Positions 11,429 to 24,351 of a stretch of DNA of 64,000 bases are shown one piece after another; the stretch's first letter is position 1, and the number at the start of each line of letters is the position of its first letter. The translations under genes and the position numbers were made by a program. This DNA comes from Leucocoprinus leucothites (taxonomy: Eukaryota; Basidiomycota; Agaricomycetes; Agaricales; Agaricaceae): the NCBI GenBank assembly GCA_013368445.1, contig JAACJO010000008.1, forward strand, positions 1,426,001 through 1,490,000, in the 5' to 3' direction. The notes under the pieces are model-generated. The model did no database searches and was not told the DNA's origin. It saw nothing but the letters and a program-made list of their open reading frames with translations.

Positions 11429-13366
11429 CTAATGGGTATCGGACCTCTTTCTGGTAGAGCGGGGTCCTGGGACTCGAGGAGTGACCGTCACCGTACTCAT
11501 ACTGCCCGTTGACTGCCTTTGATACGCGGGTGGTAGCTCGACCACATCCTCCGGAGACTGCTGCATTTCTACACGGACATGACCACCGTCATAGTGTTGA
11601 ATGAAAGTCCTGGCTCGTATAGGAGGGCGGGGTAGATTAGAAGTAGTGGGAGGCGAAGCCGTCACTTCTGAAGTGATTGATTGTAACGAATAATAACGGG
11701 ATGGTCTCGCGTTCGGATCCCATTCGGGTCTATCACTGCGAAGGCTCGTATCGCGCTCAGGGATTTCGGCAAAGGATCGTGACCGCGGAAATTTGCTTTG
11801 GTCGTCGTCTATAGTATACTGGTCACTGCTACTCCTGAGCTCTTTGAAAGGTCCGCCCCCGGTTTCTGGATGCTTGGACCGTTTCCTTCGAATCATACCG
11901 AGGATTCGAACACTTCCATAACCAATAACCAAGCCAGCAACCAATGTTCCAATTGAGGCTCCTGCTGCGACCCCGGCAGCCTTCCCACGGGGTCTGTTTG
12001 GAAAGCATGATTAGGTTTGAATGCAGGCAGAATATTAGAGCTGAACCATACATTGTCCCAGGAGCCAAACAATCATTAGGCCCAAAACCGCCTACGTGCA
12101 TTGGTCCATTGGCCCACATCTGTCCGTCAGAGCTTAGAAGAGATATGAAAAAGGGATACGACCAAGACTGTTAGCACACAAGCGTTAGATTGAGCTTCGA
12201 CATTGACTTCGTGTGCTACCCACTAGCGACACTGTCCATGAAATGGGATCCATGTTATTTGAAGTGATGTTGTACGGAGGGTGTAGCGGAGGAGAGATCT
12301 GAGGAGGTCTGATTGTGAAGATACGTCCGTTTCTATATAAAAAGATTCGTACCGTCAAGATATAAGGAGGTCTTCCGCCCTTCGGTGTGATCGAAATATC
12401 CGTACACTATTCTTGCAGGTTGGTCAATCATACACCATCCGAAGAAATTACGCACCTGATCAACAATTCCGAATCGCGATATCGGACCTGCCGATACTGA
12501 TGGGCTACCTGATATGGTCCCCACAATGGCAAGTTCGCGTGGGGCAGTTACGTTTTGACAGACAGGATTCTCGACTGTCGAGTTTTTAATCACAGTATAC
12601 ATGGCTTGACAGCCACCAGGGACGCCGTTTGTGTCAAACTACTTTCTTCAGTGTGGCATAAACGTAGTTAGGGTGACCTTTCCTCACCATGCAGATCTGA
12701 TACTAGAGGTCGTTTCGAAATCAGTATTCCTCAGCATTCCCGAAATAATGGCTGCAATAATACGCACTTGTGTTCCTGGAGCAAATGGGACATCCCAGAA
12801 CTTTGAGAAGTGAAAGGGGTTTATTTAATGGTAGGCTGCCAGGAGATTTCATTGAATTAGACTCACAAGCTCTTGCCCATTACCAGCAGGTATGACGAAG
12901 GGAGTAGTGGCCGTCCTTCAATATACGACCTCAGCAATTTGCCTTTACTTAATTCACTGAAACCCTTACGAAGTGAAGACCTGAAGATAGTATGGTGGAA
13001 CGGGATTTTGGCTGATCGTCGAATATTAGCATCAGCCTACCACAGGAGAGATGAAGTATGAACAGTCCTTACCCGATAGCACTACTACGATCCCATGTGA
13101 TATGGATGCGTTCACATTGGCCTATAACTGATTTAGTTTCGCCGCTTCCAGAACTAGGAAGAATCGTCGGACTGGTTATTGGAATGCGCACTGGCTCTGT
13201 GGGTTGGTAGTCAAAGAAAAACCCCTTCAGAGGGATTTAAACACTGTGCCCCTCGAGAATCGAGTCTGGAAAGGCTTACCGGTTGAATCAACGGGACAAC
13301 TTTCGCCAGCGATAAGTTGCTGCTCAAGATCAGGAGCCCCACTCGTTGAAGGAGTTTTCGAAGCAT
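11429..13366 (-). CDS. Type-I membrane protein with two related extracellular repeats
   Basis: The protein was spliced by eye from about nine exons. The order is a signal peptide (MLRKLLQRVGLLILSSNLSLA), then a first extracellular repeat with QCERIHITWD, PPYYLQVFTS, FVIPAGNG and PFAPGTQYQICMFD. A second repeat follows with QCTDISITPKGGRPPYILT, HPPYNITS and SWTVSLSW, then PFFISLLSSDGQMWANGPM. One membrane helix (AAGASIGTLVAGLVIGYG) is followed by RRKR and a ~150-residue disordered, Ser/Pro/Thr-rich cytoplasmic tail. A 15-bp exon encodes YQICM. The two ectodomain halves share the order Cys / aromatic-PPY / Pro-Gly-Thr strand, suggesting an internal duplication. This architecture recurs in mushroom genomes as 'hypothetical protein'. 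A surface sensor or adhesion role is inference. Multiple Asn-X-Ser/Thr sites fit an extracellular position. Confidence 0.82.
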
Positions 13367-13894
13367 GCCTAACGCACAGCGCACGGCGGGATGGCTGAGA
13401 AGCTGAAAAGAACGTACACCTCTTGTTTCAACCACATCCTACTTTAAACACTGAAACCCATCTATGTGTGAATAAATGCATATAAAGGCCAGTCAGGAGG
13501 TGACTCTGTTAGTCTCGACATAATCATGATCTATCATGTTCGCGGTGACAACCGTCAGTCGGAACCTCAATATTTCAATAAACTGTATCATCAATCCCGT
13601 GTGATTCTGTGTCTGAGTCCCCCTCCATCAAGTTTAAGAAATCTCGCAACATGGAGGCAATCTTCGAAGCTTCACGATATCAACAGAGCGGTGATTAAGC
13701 AACTATCTGCGGTCGTCTGATTCAATCGGCAACATAACGGGACCTTTGGTTAGATGACCACCATCAAGGGCTAGTGGCAAACCTGGCCCCTGGGCTTCGA
13801 TTATCCCGAACTCCATCCGCATAATCCAGCGGACACATATTTATGATGCCATTTTTCGATACGGGGACGCAAGCAAGCCCCTTCTTCCCCATTC
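13367..13894. other. Divergent promoter region
   Basis: Separates the minus-strand membrane-protein gene from the plus-strand carboxylesterase. A TATA-like TTTATATGC on the minus strand near 13475 lies about 110 bp upstream of the ATG at 13366. No gene is seen. Confidence 0.45.
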
Positions 13895-16087
13895 ATGCTT
13901 TTTGTGCTGCATCAGTTTTTATCGGTGGCTCTGCTCGTGCAGGCGACTCTGACAGAGAAACGATCAGGTCCGATCGTCAGTACTTCATCAGGCCTTGTCA
14001 AAGGTACCCTCGATACGAAGACGACGCCAGATGCACCGCTTCTTAAATGGCTTGGAATACATTTCGCACAAGATACTTCAGGGCATAATCGTTGGAGACC
14101 ACCACAGCCTGTGCATCCATCTCCTGGTGTTTTTGATGCATCAGAATACGGGCCTGCTTGTCTCCAGGGGAGGTGAGCGAATGGCGAACGTTCGTATTCA
14201 ATTGCTATTTTCTCAGGCCCTTGATATAGAGTTGATGGTGGTAATGGCACCTCTGTACAAAGTGAGGATTGTCTAAGGATCAACATCATCGCACCTGCGA
14301 AAGCAACGAACCTTCCAGTATACCTCTATTCTTAGTACGTGCCCGGGGTTCAATTTAAGTGACTTTCCCGGGAATGCCTCATCCTTGATATAGTGGTGGT
14401 GGTTTCGATAGTGGTTCGTCGTCTGATCCAAAGATAGACGGATCCCATCTTGCAGCTAGAGTACGACCCAGATTCATGATTCACCGTTAACTCGTACGTT
14501 GACAACAAGTCCGACATAGGGTATCGTCTTCGCAAGCTATAATTACAGGCTTTCTCTCTTTGGATTTCCCCACGCGCAGGAGATTGCTGACGAAGGACAG
14601 ACTCAAAATCTTGGACTCTTGGACACTCGTGCTGCGGTAGAGTGGCTCCATGCTAATGTCGCAAAGTTTGGTGGTGATCCTAACAAGATCACCCTAGGAG
14701 GTATGATTTCTTTCGTCCTTCTGGCTCTTTGTTTTAAACGAAAGTTGTCTAGGTGAATCCGTCGGTGCAGGTAATGCTTCTATCTTGGCCCTACCATGAC
14801 CCACAGCAACTGATTATATCCGCAAGAAATGACAAATTTATATCTCTCCGCATATCGCCAGAAACCTCTCATCCATGGTGCCGTCATGCAAAGTGGTGAC
14901 AGTCAGTTGAACATGATATCTCTCATAGGGCATGATTTCATATATCCGACAGCTGCACAACCAATGTGGCCGATCAACCAACAAATCAGTAAAATCGCTT
15001 CCAACTTTAGCTGTCCTCTAGGCAAAGGCATGCTCGACTGCCTCAGAACCAAATCAGGACCAGAGTTGCGACAAGTATTGCTTGACACTGGAGCTCAATT
15101 CCAGCCAGTAACCGATAATGTAACAGTATGGAAAGAGTGAGCGCCCACCAACTTTTCCATCGTTCGCTCCTGATATATCAATGTTATTATAGCTATGTCG
15201 CACAAACGAAACGGGGACATACAGCCAAAGTTCCTTTGCTGATCGGAACAAACAAGGTGAGCTTTCTACTATCAGCAAACCTTCGAACAGCGCCAAACCA
15301 AATCATTGGGATAGGACGAAGGCACTTTGATCGTTGAAGGCGAGCCTACAGCCTACCTCTCAACGATCGATCAATACGCGTACGTTCCCTCTTCCCCTCC
15401 CCTCAAACCTAATTTGTCCTCCCCACACAGCAAAAGCAACAACCTCAACTTCCCCTTCACCTCCCTCTCCGCCCTCCAATCTTTCTACCCCGTCCCCTCA
15501 CCCGCCTTCCCAACAGCCTACAACGCCACAGCCGGAATGTGGCGAGACGCACATATGCTCTGTCTCGCTCACAACCTCGCAACACACCGTACCACCTCTC
15601 TCAACCTCCCCGTCTGGAGATACCGTTTCGATCTCGTAGCAGACAACTTAAACAGTCGAGGCTCACGTATAGGTGCATTCCATGGTGAAGATATCCGATT
15701 CGTGATGGGTACTTGGCGTACGATTGTGTTGTCTCCCCCTTTCATCCCCGCTACACCTGAGGAGATTGCAATTTCGGATTTGATGGTTACTGCTTGGACT
15801 AATTTCATCAAAGGTGCTATCGAAGAGCCATGAATCAATTTAACGATTTTGTGTGAGTGTACTAATGATCTCGTTATTTAGACCCCCAATTAGGCCCACG
15901 CATCCCCGGCTGGCACAAATTCAACCCAGAAGATAGCTCAACACTCGCAATCTTGGGTTTATCAATTTCGGGCGCTGATGCGGGTGACCACTTCAAAGCA
16001 GACGCGTCCTGCGAATATTGGAACACCGTCTTACCCATATATCCACAGGTGTGTGGGTGTTACAACCCTCGACCAAGGAGAACCTGA
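13895..16087 (+). CDS. Secreted type-B carboxylesterase/lipase
   Basis: This is an alpha/beta-hydrolase of the carboxylesterase type B family, which hydrolyses ester bonds of lipids, sterol esters or aromatic esters outside the cell. The signal peptide (MLFVLHQFLSVALLVQA) is followed by GLVKG and the family blocks SEDCLRINI, the oxyanion-hole YGGGF (restored across an intron), NYRLSLFGFP, NLGLLDTRAAVEWLH, FGGDPNKITL and the nucleophile elbow GESVGA. The acidic residue sits in GTNKDEGTL (across an intron) and the catalytic His in AFHGEDIRFVMG. The elbow has Val where GESAGA is usual. About ten exons join in frame, including one of 18 bp, and end at TGA 16085. The order, triad and length fit a functional enzyme. 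The substrate cannot be told from sequence. Confidence 0.9.
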
Positions 16088-16974
16088 TGTTTAAGATTGG
16101 TACGCTTATTTTAGACATTCCCCGCATGTGGAAATTGGACATGTGGGAATGAATGATTGAGAATCTAGAGGAATCTGGTGATCGTATGGGCGCTTTTGTT
16201 ACTAGGCCAAGGATGTCTAATACGCTTTGATCAACAGAAGCCAAGTACAAGTATGGTGCCCTCTCGCCTCAATTCGTCTCGAGGAACACGCATGTCCCAT
16301 TTAAGTGTATCCTAGGGCTTCCAATACAAAGAATCTTCCACGCCGGTGATCAGCGATCGTTGCCTGGGGTCCGAAGCCAAGTGTCTCTTTCCCCCTTCAT
16401 CCAAACTTTTCGATAATCGAGGCAGAGAAAATTACAAATACAATTATTCACGGATAGCTGTAAAGAAACAACAAAAAACAACCAGCCCCCAGTTTGTGTA
16501 ATATTCAAGCACGACGAAAGCGAGAGAGAGAAAAAACTTGAAAGATATAAACAAAAACACGTGTCAAATCAAAAGCTAGTACACACGAGGAGAGGAGAGG
16601 AGAAAGAACATAGTAAGGCGATGTGAATACAATGGGTGCGAGCGAAAGATGATACTGGTGATGGTGAGGTCATAGGGTGAAATAGGTGAGGTAGGGCTGA
16701 GTAGGGTAAGGGTAAAACAGATCAAATCAGAAGGAATAGGGCAACGGTCAGGTCAAAGGGGGATGACCATGATAGTCATGTCATAACATGTCATGCCGTG
16801 TCAATGGTAAGGTCAGAGAAAGGGAGAGAAATCAATCACGCAGAAGAGGACGAGTGACCACGAGTTCAGGAAAACCCGGCACAAGACGGAAAACCAAACT
16901 CAAACTGGCGCTCCCAGCACTTTGTTCGCTCATTCGTTCTCCTTCTCTACTCGGTTTCTTCACCCCTCGCCAAC
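16088..16974. other. Intergenic, purine-rich stretch
   Basis: About 0.9 kb between the ends of two converging genes. It has a strongly purine-biased segment near 16515-16720 (GAGAGG and AGGTGAGG-type repeats). No coding frame of note; it probably forms the 3' regions of both genes. Confidence 0.45.
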
Positions 16975-19900
16975 TTAATCACCCTCCTCACTAGCAGTTA
17001 CAGACCCTGGACTCCTCGAGCCACCACCATCATGGTCATTTGACGTCGTAGTCGACGATCTCGATCGCCCCTCTCGCTCGCCCTCAACCTCTGCTTCTCC
17101 CTCGACACTCAAATCCCCAATCCTTGGCCTCTTTTTCTGCTTTACCGACCGCCGCGTCGAAACCCTCTCCCGCTGGTCACTATCGTCATCTTCCTCACTA
17201 CCGTCATCCAACTCCTCACTACTCCTCTTCCTTTGCACACGCTCCACGCGGTCAGCATGTAACGTCGCACTAGTATTCAAAGGTGCGTTTTTCCGCTGTC
17301 TTTTCGTCGGTGATCCGACCCTCCCACCGCTATGCCGATCCTCTTTCCTATCCTCATGGTGGTCGTCATTGTCGTCAAGCTCATCAGATGACCTTTTCCT
17401 CGTTCTTCCACTCACGGTGACCACTGGTGGAATTCTCAGCGTCACCCCTCTACCTCCTCCTTCCCCTGCCTCCTCTTCCTCTTCCTCTTCCTCTCTTAAC
17501 CGCTCAGCAGCACCACCTCGCCCACCTCGAGACAAACTCCAGGCCGAAGAAGAAACGCTCTCCAAATCCTCACTATCATATTCGACCCCCTCTTCCTCCT
17601 CCACCTCGTCAAAATCATCAATGGCCTCTCGCACACCATCATAATTCTCTTCTGCCCCCGCAAATTCATACTCGAATACAGATACCTCTCGTAACTGAAT
17701 CTGGACTGGGCTTTGTGCACGTTTTGATTGTGTGCGGTAAGGTTGTTGTAACACGATCGGCGAGCCTGTCTGCCGAGGGGGTGAAGAGGGTGGGGGAGGG
17801 GGAGGTACTTGACGATGGTGTGTCGTCGGACTAGTGTTGGCGGCAGTATTCGCAGCAGCAACTGCGCGTTCACAAATCCGACATCGGCAGTGGTATAGTG
17901 GCGAACAGGCTTCCCTCCAGATCTAAAAAAAGCGCATTTGATGAGCGATCGTGAACCGAATAATGATAAAGGTTAAGCATATAGGTGAAATTAAAAAAGG
18001 GAGGGGAGTAATTTAGCACCAGGGACGCTTGAATGATATGAGAGGTCAAGCGAAATAAACCAACTCACGTTCTTAAACGCATCCAAACTAAACTGCGGTA
18101 AATGTGCCACCGTAACCGGCACATGCGGTATACTTCTCAACACCTTCGGGGGATTCAACACCTGTTCCACAGGTATCAGCACCTTATTCTGTATCACCTC
18201 TTCCGCCGTTGGTAACACCATCGCCACCGCCAAAGGCGATGGAGGAAGACAGTCTTTTGTTTTGGCGTTATTATTGTTGTCACTTTCGTCGGTAGTGGAT
18301 AACGGTGGCGGCGAAGGTGTAGTCTGTAGGGTTGTCGTTGACAGGACAGGGCTTGTGGTTGTGGAACCTACACTGCTGCTGCTGCTGTCCCCACGCTCCC
18401 TACCACCGGTTGTGCTCTGTGGACTACAACCCTCCGCATCTTCATGTTCCTCCACCACACCGCTCCGTCGTCTCTGGTGCTCACTTTGTTCACGCTCAAT
18501 ATCACTTCTTCTCCTCTCAACCCAGTCGTAGCCTTCATACCACACTCCTTCTTCCTCTCTCAATAACCTCATCACTTCTTCTAAACTCATTCTTGACGCT
18601 CTCAGTGTCGGATCTGTCACCATCCCACTCCCAGGACTCAGTTCCAAATTGTCAAGAGCGCACTCGATAGCGATACGCCTAACGATATTTTTCATAGCAG
18701 GCAAGAGGATTAGCCGAAGCTGTTGCCCATGAGCTATGAACGCTTGTTCACAGAGATTAAAAGAAGGTGGGATGGGTGCTTTTGTTGTCGAAGGTGATGG
18801 ATGCTGTTGCTCCTCTGCGGGATCATGTTCGGTATCGATGGTCGTGGTAGTGGCAATGACGGGGGATGACCTCGAGGAGTCCAGTGTCCAAGGACAAGGA
18901 TGCACAGCGGGTACGTCGAGAGGCTTTCCAGGTACGTGATGTCGATACCATAAATCCGCAGGTGAGATCCAGTAACCATCGAGTATTCTTGTACGAGCCC
19001 AGTCGCCCAATGCGAGATCTTTAACGCCGCCTTCTTCGAGTTGCATAAGTTCTGTATCTTCCTCTCCGGAGGATTCCTCTTCTTCCTCTAATAGCTCTTC
19101 TTCTGCTACTTCGTCGTCGCCTGGCCATTGTTGTGTTGTTCCGTACGCTGCACGGAGAGTGGTTGAGGAACGCAATGATGTAGTTGTATTAGATGACGAA
19201 TTGAACTTGGCAGCTGCGAGAGCTTGTTGCATCATATCCCCTAATCTCGTTTCTCGACGTAACCAATACTTTTCCCGAGCGAGATTGATAACATCCACCA
19301 CCGTCCCCTCAGCCAACTCTATAAAGCCATCCACACTTTGTCTCGTTTCCCAATCATCACTGCACAGCTCGGGTCCACCGAGCGCAGCTTGATCAAGGGG
19401 ACTCGCAGCGGCTTTCTTCCATAACCATTCATGTCTACATGATCTGCACGTCGCTTCGACACCAGGAAACGTCTCGTCGTCTTCATTCTCCAATATCCCA
19501 ACCTCATTCACTAATGCTCCACCCCCTGTGGCGTACAAAGCGGGATTGTTCGCAAACTCAAACACCTGCGATTCGCGTAGGCATAAACCGCAAAATGCGA
19601 GTTTTCGATGTTCGTGTTCGCGACATAGGGGAATGAGCCCACCAAAAAGGTACGAATTGATGGTGCGTTTGGCGTTCATGAGAGCACGGGATGTGGCGGG
19701 GTTGTTTATACGGCAGACGAGACAACTGCAAGTGATTATTTGGCGATAGTGGCGGTAGGGAGAAAGACGGTAAGGACGTGCTGTGTAGGAATGCTGTGGT
19801 GGAGCAATGATAGAAAGATGTGTGAGCGAGTCTGTCGGGTCGATAAGAGTGATGGCTTGTTGCCAAAAGAGATGCGATTCCACTAAAGACAACAATGAGT

Positions 19901-20287
19901 TTGGCCTGTAGAATTACAGGATATACTCACAGGCTAGTCCCCACTGCGGACATACACACATGAGCGTCCTCTCAAGATCAAAGGCGTCCCGCAGCGACGA
20001 GTACAGGATTCGTGGATGCCAGAGCTCACGAGAGTCCCATGTCTGGGGCACATATGCAGAAACGGCGCAGTTCCAGAGATAATATGTCGCAATGTGTCTG
20101 TTACAATACTCAGAAACGCGTGTGGCGCAGAGGGTCGTTACACTTACCGCACCAGTTCTTCAGGCAACTGCGGCCACGATCGGTGCGTGGCTTTGCCTTT
20201 GAGCACGCTGCCTGCGACGTCTATGGAGGTCATCGTTGGTACTGTGGTCGTGGTTGTCGGGCCCGCCGCGGTGGTCAGTGCGCCCAT
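16975..20287 (-). CDS. Large acidic, Cys-pair-containing hypothetical protein with an F-box-like start
   Basis: Four exons were joined by eye into roughly 1000 residues. After a Thr-rich start (MGALTTAAGPTTTTT) there is SWPQLPEELVRHIATYYLW, which resembles the LPxEL start of an F-box. The middle has well-spaced cysteine pairs (CSCLVC, CGLCLRE, CRSCRHEW, later CRCRICE) that could bind zinc. Long acidic and Ser/Thr stretches follow. The C-terminal ~250 residues are disordered and carry two copies of RKRSS(D/E)ELDD plus several basic clusters (KQKKRPR, KRQRK) fit for nuclear import. I recognise no characterised family. Frames are intact across the junctions checked. A nuclear adaptor or regulator role is inference. 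Confidence 0.75.
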
Positions 20288-20549
20288 TTTCGTATGGAGT
20301 CACGGTCATCCTCAACTGTCATCATCACGCTCCAATCCACATTCCCGCGCACAGACCACCTTCATTGTTCTATTTATATCCAACGCGAAACTCTAGCGAA
20401 GTATGTCCTCGGGTGGCTTGCAAGGGTCACGCGATTTCTGCTCGGATGAACAAGCCAAGAGTTTCGCATTTAGACTTCCAAGCATTGTACGAGACCCTGA
20501 CATGTCTCCACATTGATAGAACACATCCAACAGTAAAAAGACACTCGTG
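20288..20549 (+). promoter_or_regulatory. Upstream region of F-box copy 1, repeated before copy 2
   Basis: The stretch around 20425-20549 (GGTCACGCGATTT, GCTCGGATGA and ACTTCCAAGCAT blocks) recurs at about 22545-22644 before F-box copy 2. The tandem unit therefore includes the promoter and not only the coding region. Confidence 0.5.
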
Positions 20550-22229
20550 ATGTCCTCCAAGTTACTCGCTCTCCCAGATGATGTCCTCGGTGAAATCCTG
20601 GTCTCACTTCCAGCTTTATCAATCCTCTCATGCAGACGGGTGAGCCCTTCCTCCAATACCCAGCCCAGGTTCAGTGCCCATCACGGCAGTCATAGGTCTG
20701 TCGCAAGCTAAACCAGTTAACGAACGCCCGGCATATATGGTTTACCGTCTTCAACCGAACTCAGCATATGCTTCGACCGACTATCACAGAACCAGCCAGC
20801 CAACCTCTTTCAAAACTCGAGATGACCATTGTTCGAGCCGAGAAATTGAACATGAAATTCATGAGCGATAATTGGATCTGTCCCTCACCGGTTCGTGCGT
20901 ACCGCCTACAAAACCGAGATGGTCTACGAAGTCCTCTAGTCATAATGGGGGAGTACCTCGTTTGTTTAGCGGGGAGCTACCTCGAGACCACTTATCAATG
21001 GATCTCTAAAAGAACTGCACACCTTGAAAATGGGAGCGTAGCCTTCGAGTATGAGGTTCCGATCCACATGAACCCGCATGAGGGCCAGAGGGTTGCGGAT
21101 TATCATCTGCACCAGATGGATCATGATTCGAACACTTTTTATGTGATCAGTGGCCCCGATCCTGCCGATGATATCATTGAAGAATATGTGTAAGTCAACT
21201 ATACGCTCGCCTCTAACGTTTTGCTTAAGATGAAGTTACAGACAATTAGCGGAATTTAAACTTGATGGCGTCAGTTCCAAACCATACCTATCAAAATGTT
21301 CGCAACTGGCGGTGAATCCCCGGAAGCGCCCTAATAACCACATGTCTATCGGACGCTGTGCTGTCGCCTACTACTACAAACCAGACTCGGGATACGGGAT
21401 CAACGTCACCATCGTAGACTTTCGAACAACGGCGATATCTCACTACCAAGTACGTCACTCCTCCAATTGTGGAATCATCAACACCTACACAAACACCCGA
21501 TAGTTAGTACTTCCGAATCCCCCGCATAGGGGAGTATACTTTAAAAAACATACCTGTGTCTCCGACACACACCTTCTCTTGATCCTCAATAATATCGACT
21601 TTTACATCTTTGCCCGCCCCAGCGCCCACGACACCACTCCAGTTCAACTCCAACCTATTACCAGTGGCCGCCTACCATCATTAACCCGAGCCACACATCA
21701 AATATTCCACCAAATCAGCTCCAATTCATTCATCACCGTTGGAATCCATTTCACAGGCGACGACGACGAAACAACAAACATCCATCTCATCTCCCTCAAA
21801 AAAAGAAACTCAGAGACCGACTGGACTGTCGAAATCGAGACAAAGGAAATACAGGGTTCCTATATTAATGCAGGAGGATCTATCTTTGCAGTGTCTCCAA
21901 ATCCCAAAACCGACTGTATACTCGGCATCCTCTCTTGTGAATCCTTTTCCGAGGTTGGGATGCATCACGACCTGCCCGAGTCTGAAGGCATCACCTACTG
22001 GCTGTTACGCATCGAGGGTCTCAACTCGGATACTATCGACAAACCACCAGGTAATCATGTAAAACTAGTCTACATGATCATGAAGCCCTGGGTGGTAGAG
22101 GGGAGGGCACGGGACGACGAGTTGTGTTGTATAGATTTCGACCCTTTTAGTGGCACTGCTCTCTTGGCATCTCCACCTCCTGATACAGTTCCGGGATATC
22201 AGTCGATCGTAGCCTTGGATTACTTGTGA
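20550..22229 (+). CDS. F-box protein, tandem paralog 1
   Basis: F-box proteins link SCF ubiquitin ligases to substrates through Skp1. The N-terminus is a clear F-box split by an intron: LLALPDDVLGEILVSLPALS, then SCRRVCRKLNQLTNARHIW after splicing. The remaining ~400 residues carry lineage-specific blocks shared with the two next genes: KLEMTIVRAEKL, GLRSPLVIMGEYLVCLAG, QMDHDSNTFYVISGP, YYKPDSGYGINVTIVDFRT, NNIDFYIFARPS, TYWLLRIEGLN and CIDFDPFSGTALLASP. Introns lie at matching places in all three copies. The C-terminal part has no domain I recognise; its strand-rich repeats could form a propeller, which is a guess. It is the first of three direct repeats of about 2.05 kb. Confidence 0.87.
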
Positions 22230-22644
22230 AAGGGTTACACTATTGGCTCCCGCTCAGATGTATAAGCAGGCACTCGGATTAGTTCAATATGATCATATTA
22301 CTGAATGAACGATTTACTACGGCGAAAAAGAACAGGAGATCAGGGAAAGAAGTTAAAGGCCGTCGGAATGCATGGGATTGAGATGGCACATTTAACAACC
22401 TGGCTCGTTTCGACAGTCACCTGCCCCAACTTTCTTTGGCGGCTCTAACAATCGCTCACTCAGGAATCATAGACATTTGTCTCAAGCGGAGTCTGATGTA
22501 TGACCTTCCCAGTGTAGGGTCCCCTTTCGGCCGACAATTACAAAGGTCACGCGATTTGTGCTCGGATGAGCAAGTCAAGAGTTAGACTTCCAAGCATCCC
22601 CTTACGTTGATATAATACACTCAACCGTAAAGAAGACGCTCGTG
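22230..22644. other. Spacer after F-box copy 1 with a recurring 70-bp element
   Basis: Contains the first of four related ~70-bp elements (22437-22505: GGCTCTA, CGCTCACTC, CATAGACATT, AAGCGGAGTCTGATG). The others are after F-box copies 2 and 3 and beside the intact ABCF gene. The second half is the repeated F-box upstream region. Confidence 0.6.
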
Positions 22645-24351
22645 ATGTCCTCAAAGTTACTCGCTCTCCCAGATGATGTCCTCGGTGAAATCTTGATCTT
22701 ACTTCCAGCTTTATCAATCCTCTTGTGCAGGCAGGTGAGCTCTTCTTCCAATACTCAGCCCAGGTTCAGTGCTCATCACAAGAGTCATACTAGGTCTGTC
22801 GCAAGCTAAATCAGTTAACGAAGGCCCGGCATATATGGATTACTGTCTTCAACCGGACCCAATACATGTTCCGACCAACAATAAACGAACCAATCAAAGA
22901 ACCTCTTTCAAAGCTCGAGATGGCCATAGCTCAGGCCGAGAAATTAGACGCGAAATTCACGAGCGTTAACGGCGTCTGTGCCCCTCCGGCCCATGCATAC
23001 CGTTTAAAGATGCCATCTCTTCAACGAAGACTTCTAGTCATAATGGGAGATTATATCGTTTGCTTGGCAGGGAACTACGCTTATCAATGGTCCTCTAAAA
23101 GAAATACATCCCTTGACAACAAGAGCGTGGTTTTCGAGTATCGGGTTCCAGTACACATGGACACACATGATGGGCAAAAGGTTCCATATTACCACCTGTA
23201 CCAGATGGATCATGATTCGAACAATTTTTATGTGATCAACGGACCGGATACCATGCACGAACATGCGTAAGTCAACCATACACTCGCCTCTAATACCTTG
23301 CTCAAGATACCGTCACAGGCAATGGGAATTGGTAGAAATCAAACTTGATGGTGTTAATTCCGAACCATACCTGTCGACCCGTTCACTAGTGGAGGTGAAT
23401 CCCCGAAGACGATCTATTAAGCGTGTAACTGCCGAAAACTACGTCGCCGTCTTCTACTACAAACCAGACTCGGGATACGGGATTGACATCACCATTGTGG
23501 ACTTTCGAACAAAAGCGGTATCTCACTATCATGTGCGCCACTCTTCCTGTCGCAGAATTAATAATATTTATTAAAGCGCTCAGTAGCTGGTACTTCCGAA
23601 TCCCCTTGACTGGGAAGGACGCTTTGAAAAACATATCTATGCCTCCAACACGCACCTTCTTTTGATCATCAACAGTACCGACTTTTACATCTTCGTTCGT
23701 TCCAGCCCAGAGGTAGAATCAAGCATAACTCGGAACACACTTCAAACTGTCACCAGTGGTCACCTACCCTCAGGCTTGGCTCATCCTACTTGCCAGATAT
23801 TCCACCAAATCAACCCCGATTCATTTATCATAGTTGGCGCCCTGGGCGAACTTACTCTCGGCAACGAAAGCACACAAATACATTTCATCTCCTTCAAAGA
23901 ACATTCAGGGGCCGACCGTGACTGGACTGTGGAAATCGAGGTAAAGATAATCCGAGGATCCCACTGCCCTGATGCAGGAAGAACCATCTTCGCAATGCCT
24001 CCAAATCCCAGAGCCGATTATATCCTTGCCATTCTCTCTTGTAGATTTTTCTCCATCTCCACTGACCTCTCACCCGAGACTGAGAGCATTACCTATCAAC
24101 TGTTGCGCATCGAGGGTCTCAACCCGGATACTACGGGCAAACCCCCAGGTAAACACATAAATATAACCAGAATGGATCTGAAACCCTGGGTGGTAGATAG
24201 GAGGGCATTGGACCTCGATTTACGTTGTATAGATTTCGACCCTTTTAGTGGTACTGCTCTCTTGGTATCTCCTATGATAAATTTAGGACACCAGTCGATT
24301 GTAGTCTTGGACTATTTGTCGAAGGGTGAAACCACCCACCCAAATGTATAA
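22645..24351 (+). CDS. F-box protein, tandem paralog 2
   Basis: Same architecture as the gene at 20550. The F-box LLALPDDVLGEILILLPALS continues after the intron as VCRKLNQLTKARHIWITVF. Shared blocks follow: MAIAQAEKLDAKFTS, VIMGDYIVCLAGNYAYQW, MDHDSNNFYVINGP, YYKPDSGYGIDITIVDFRTKAVSHY, YIFVRSS, QLLRIEGLNPDT and CIDFDPFSGTALLVSP. It differs from its neighbours mainly in surface residues and small insertions, as in NESTQIHFISFKEHSGADRD. All junctions examined stay open, so it looks functional. The direct-repeat arrangement implies unequal crossing-over. Confidence 0.86.

Noticed and set aside
16515..16720. Purine-rich tract as a possible satellite or regulatory repeat
   Set aside because: There is no consistent repeat unit; it looks like biased 3' flanking sequence.
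17369..17834. Plus-strand Ser/Pro-rich frames within the large acidic gene
   Set aside because: These are mirror frames of Glu/Asp/Arg-rich minus-strand coding sequence.
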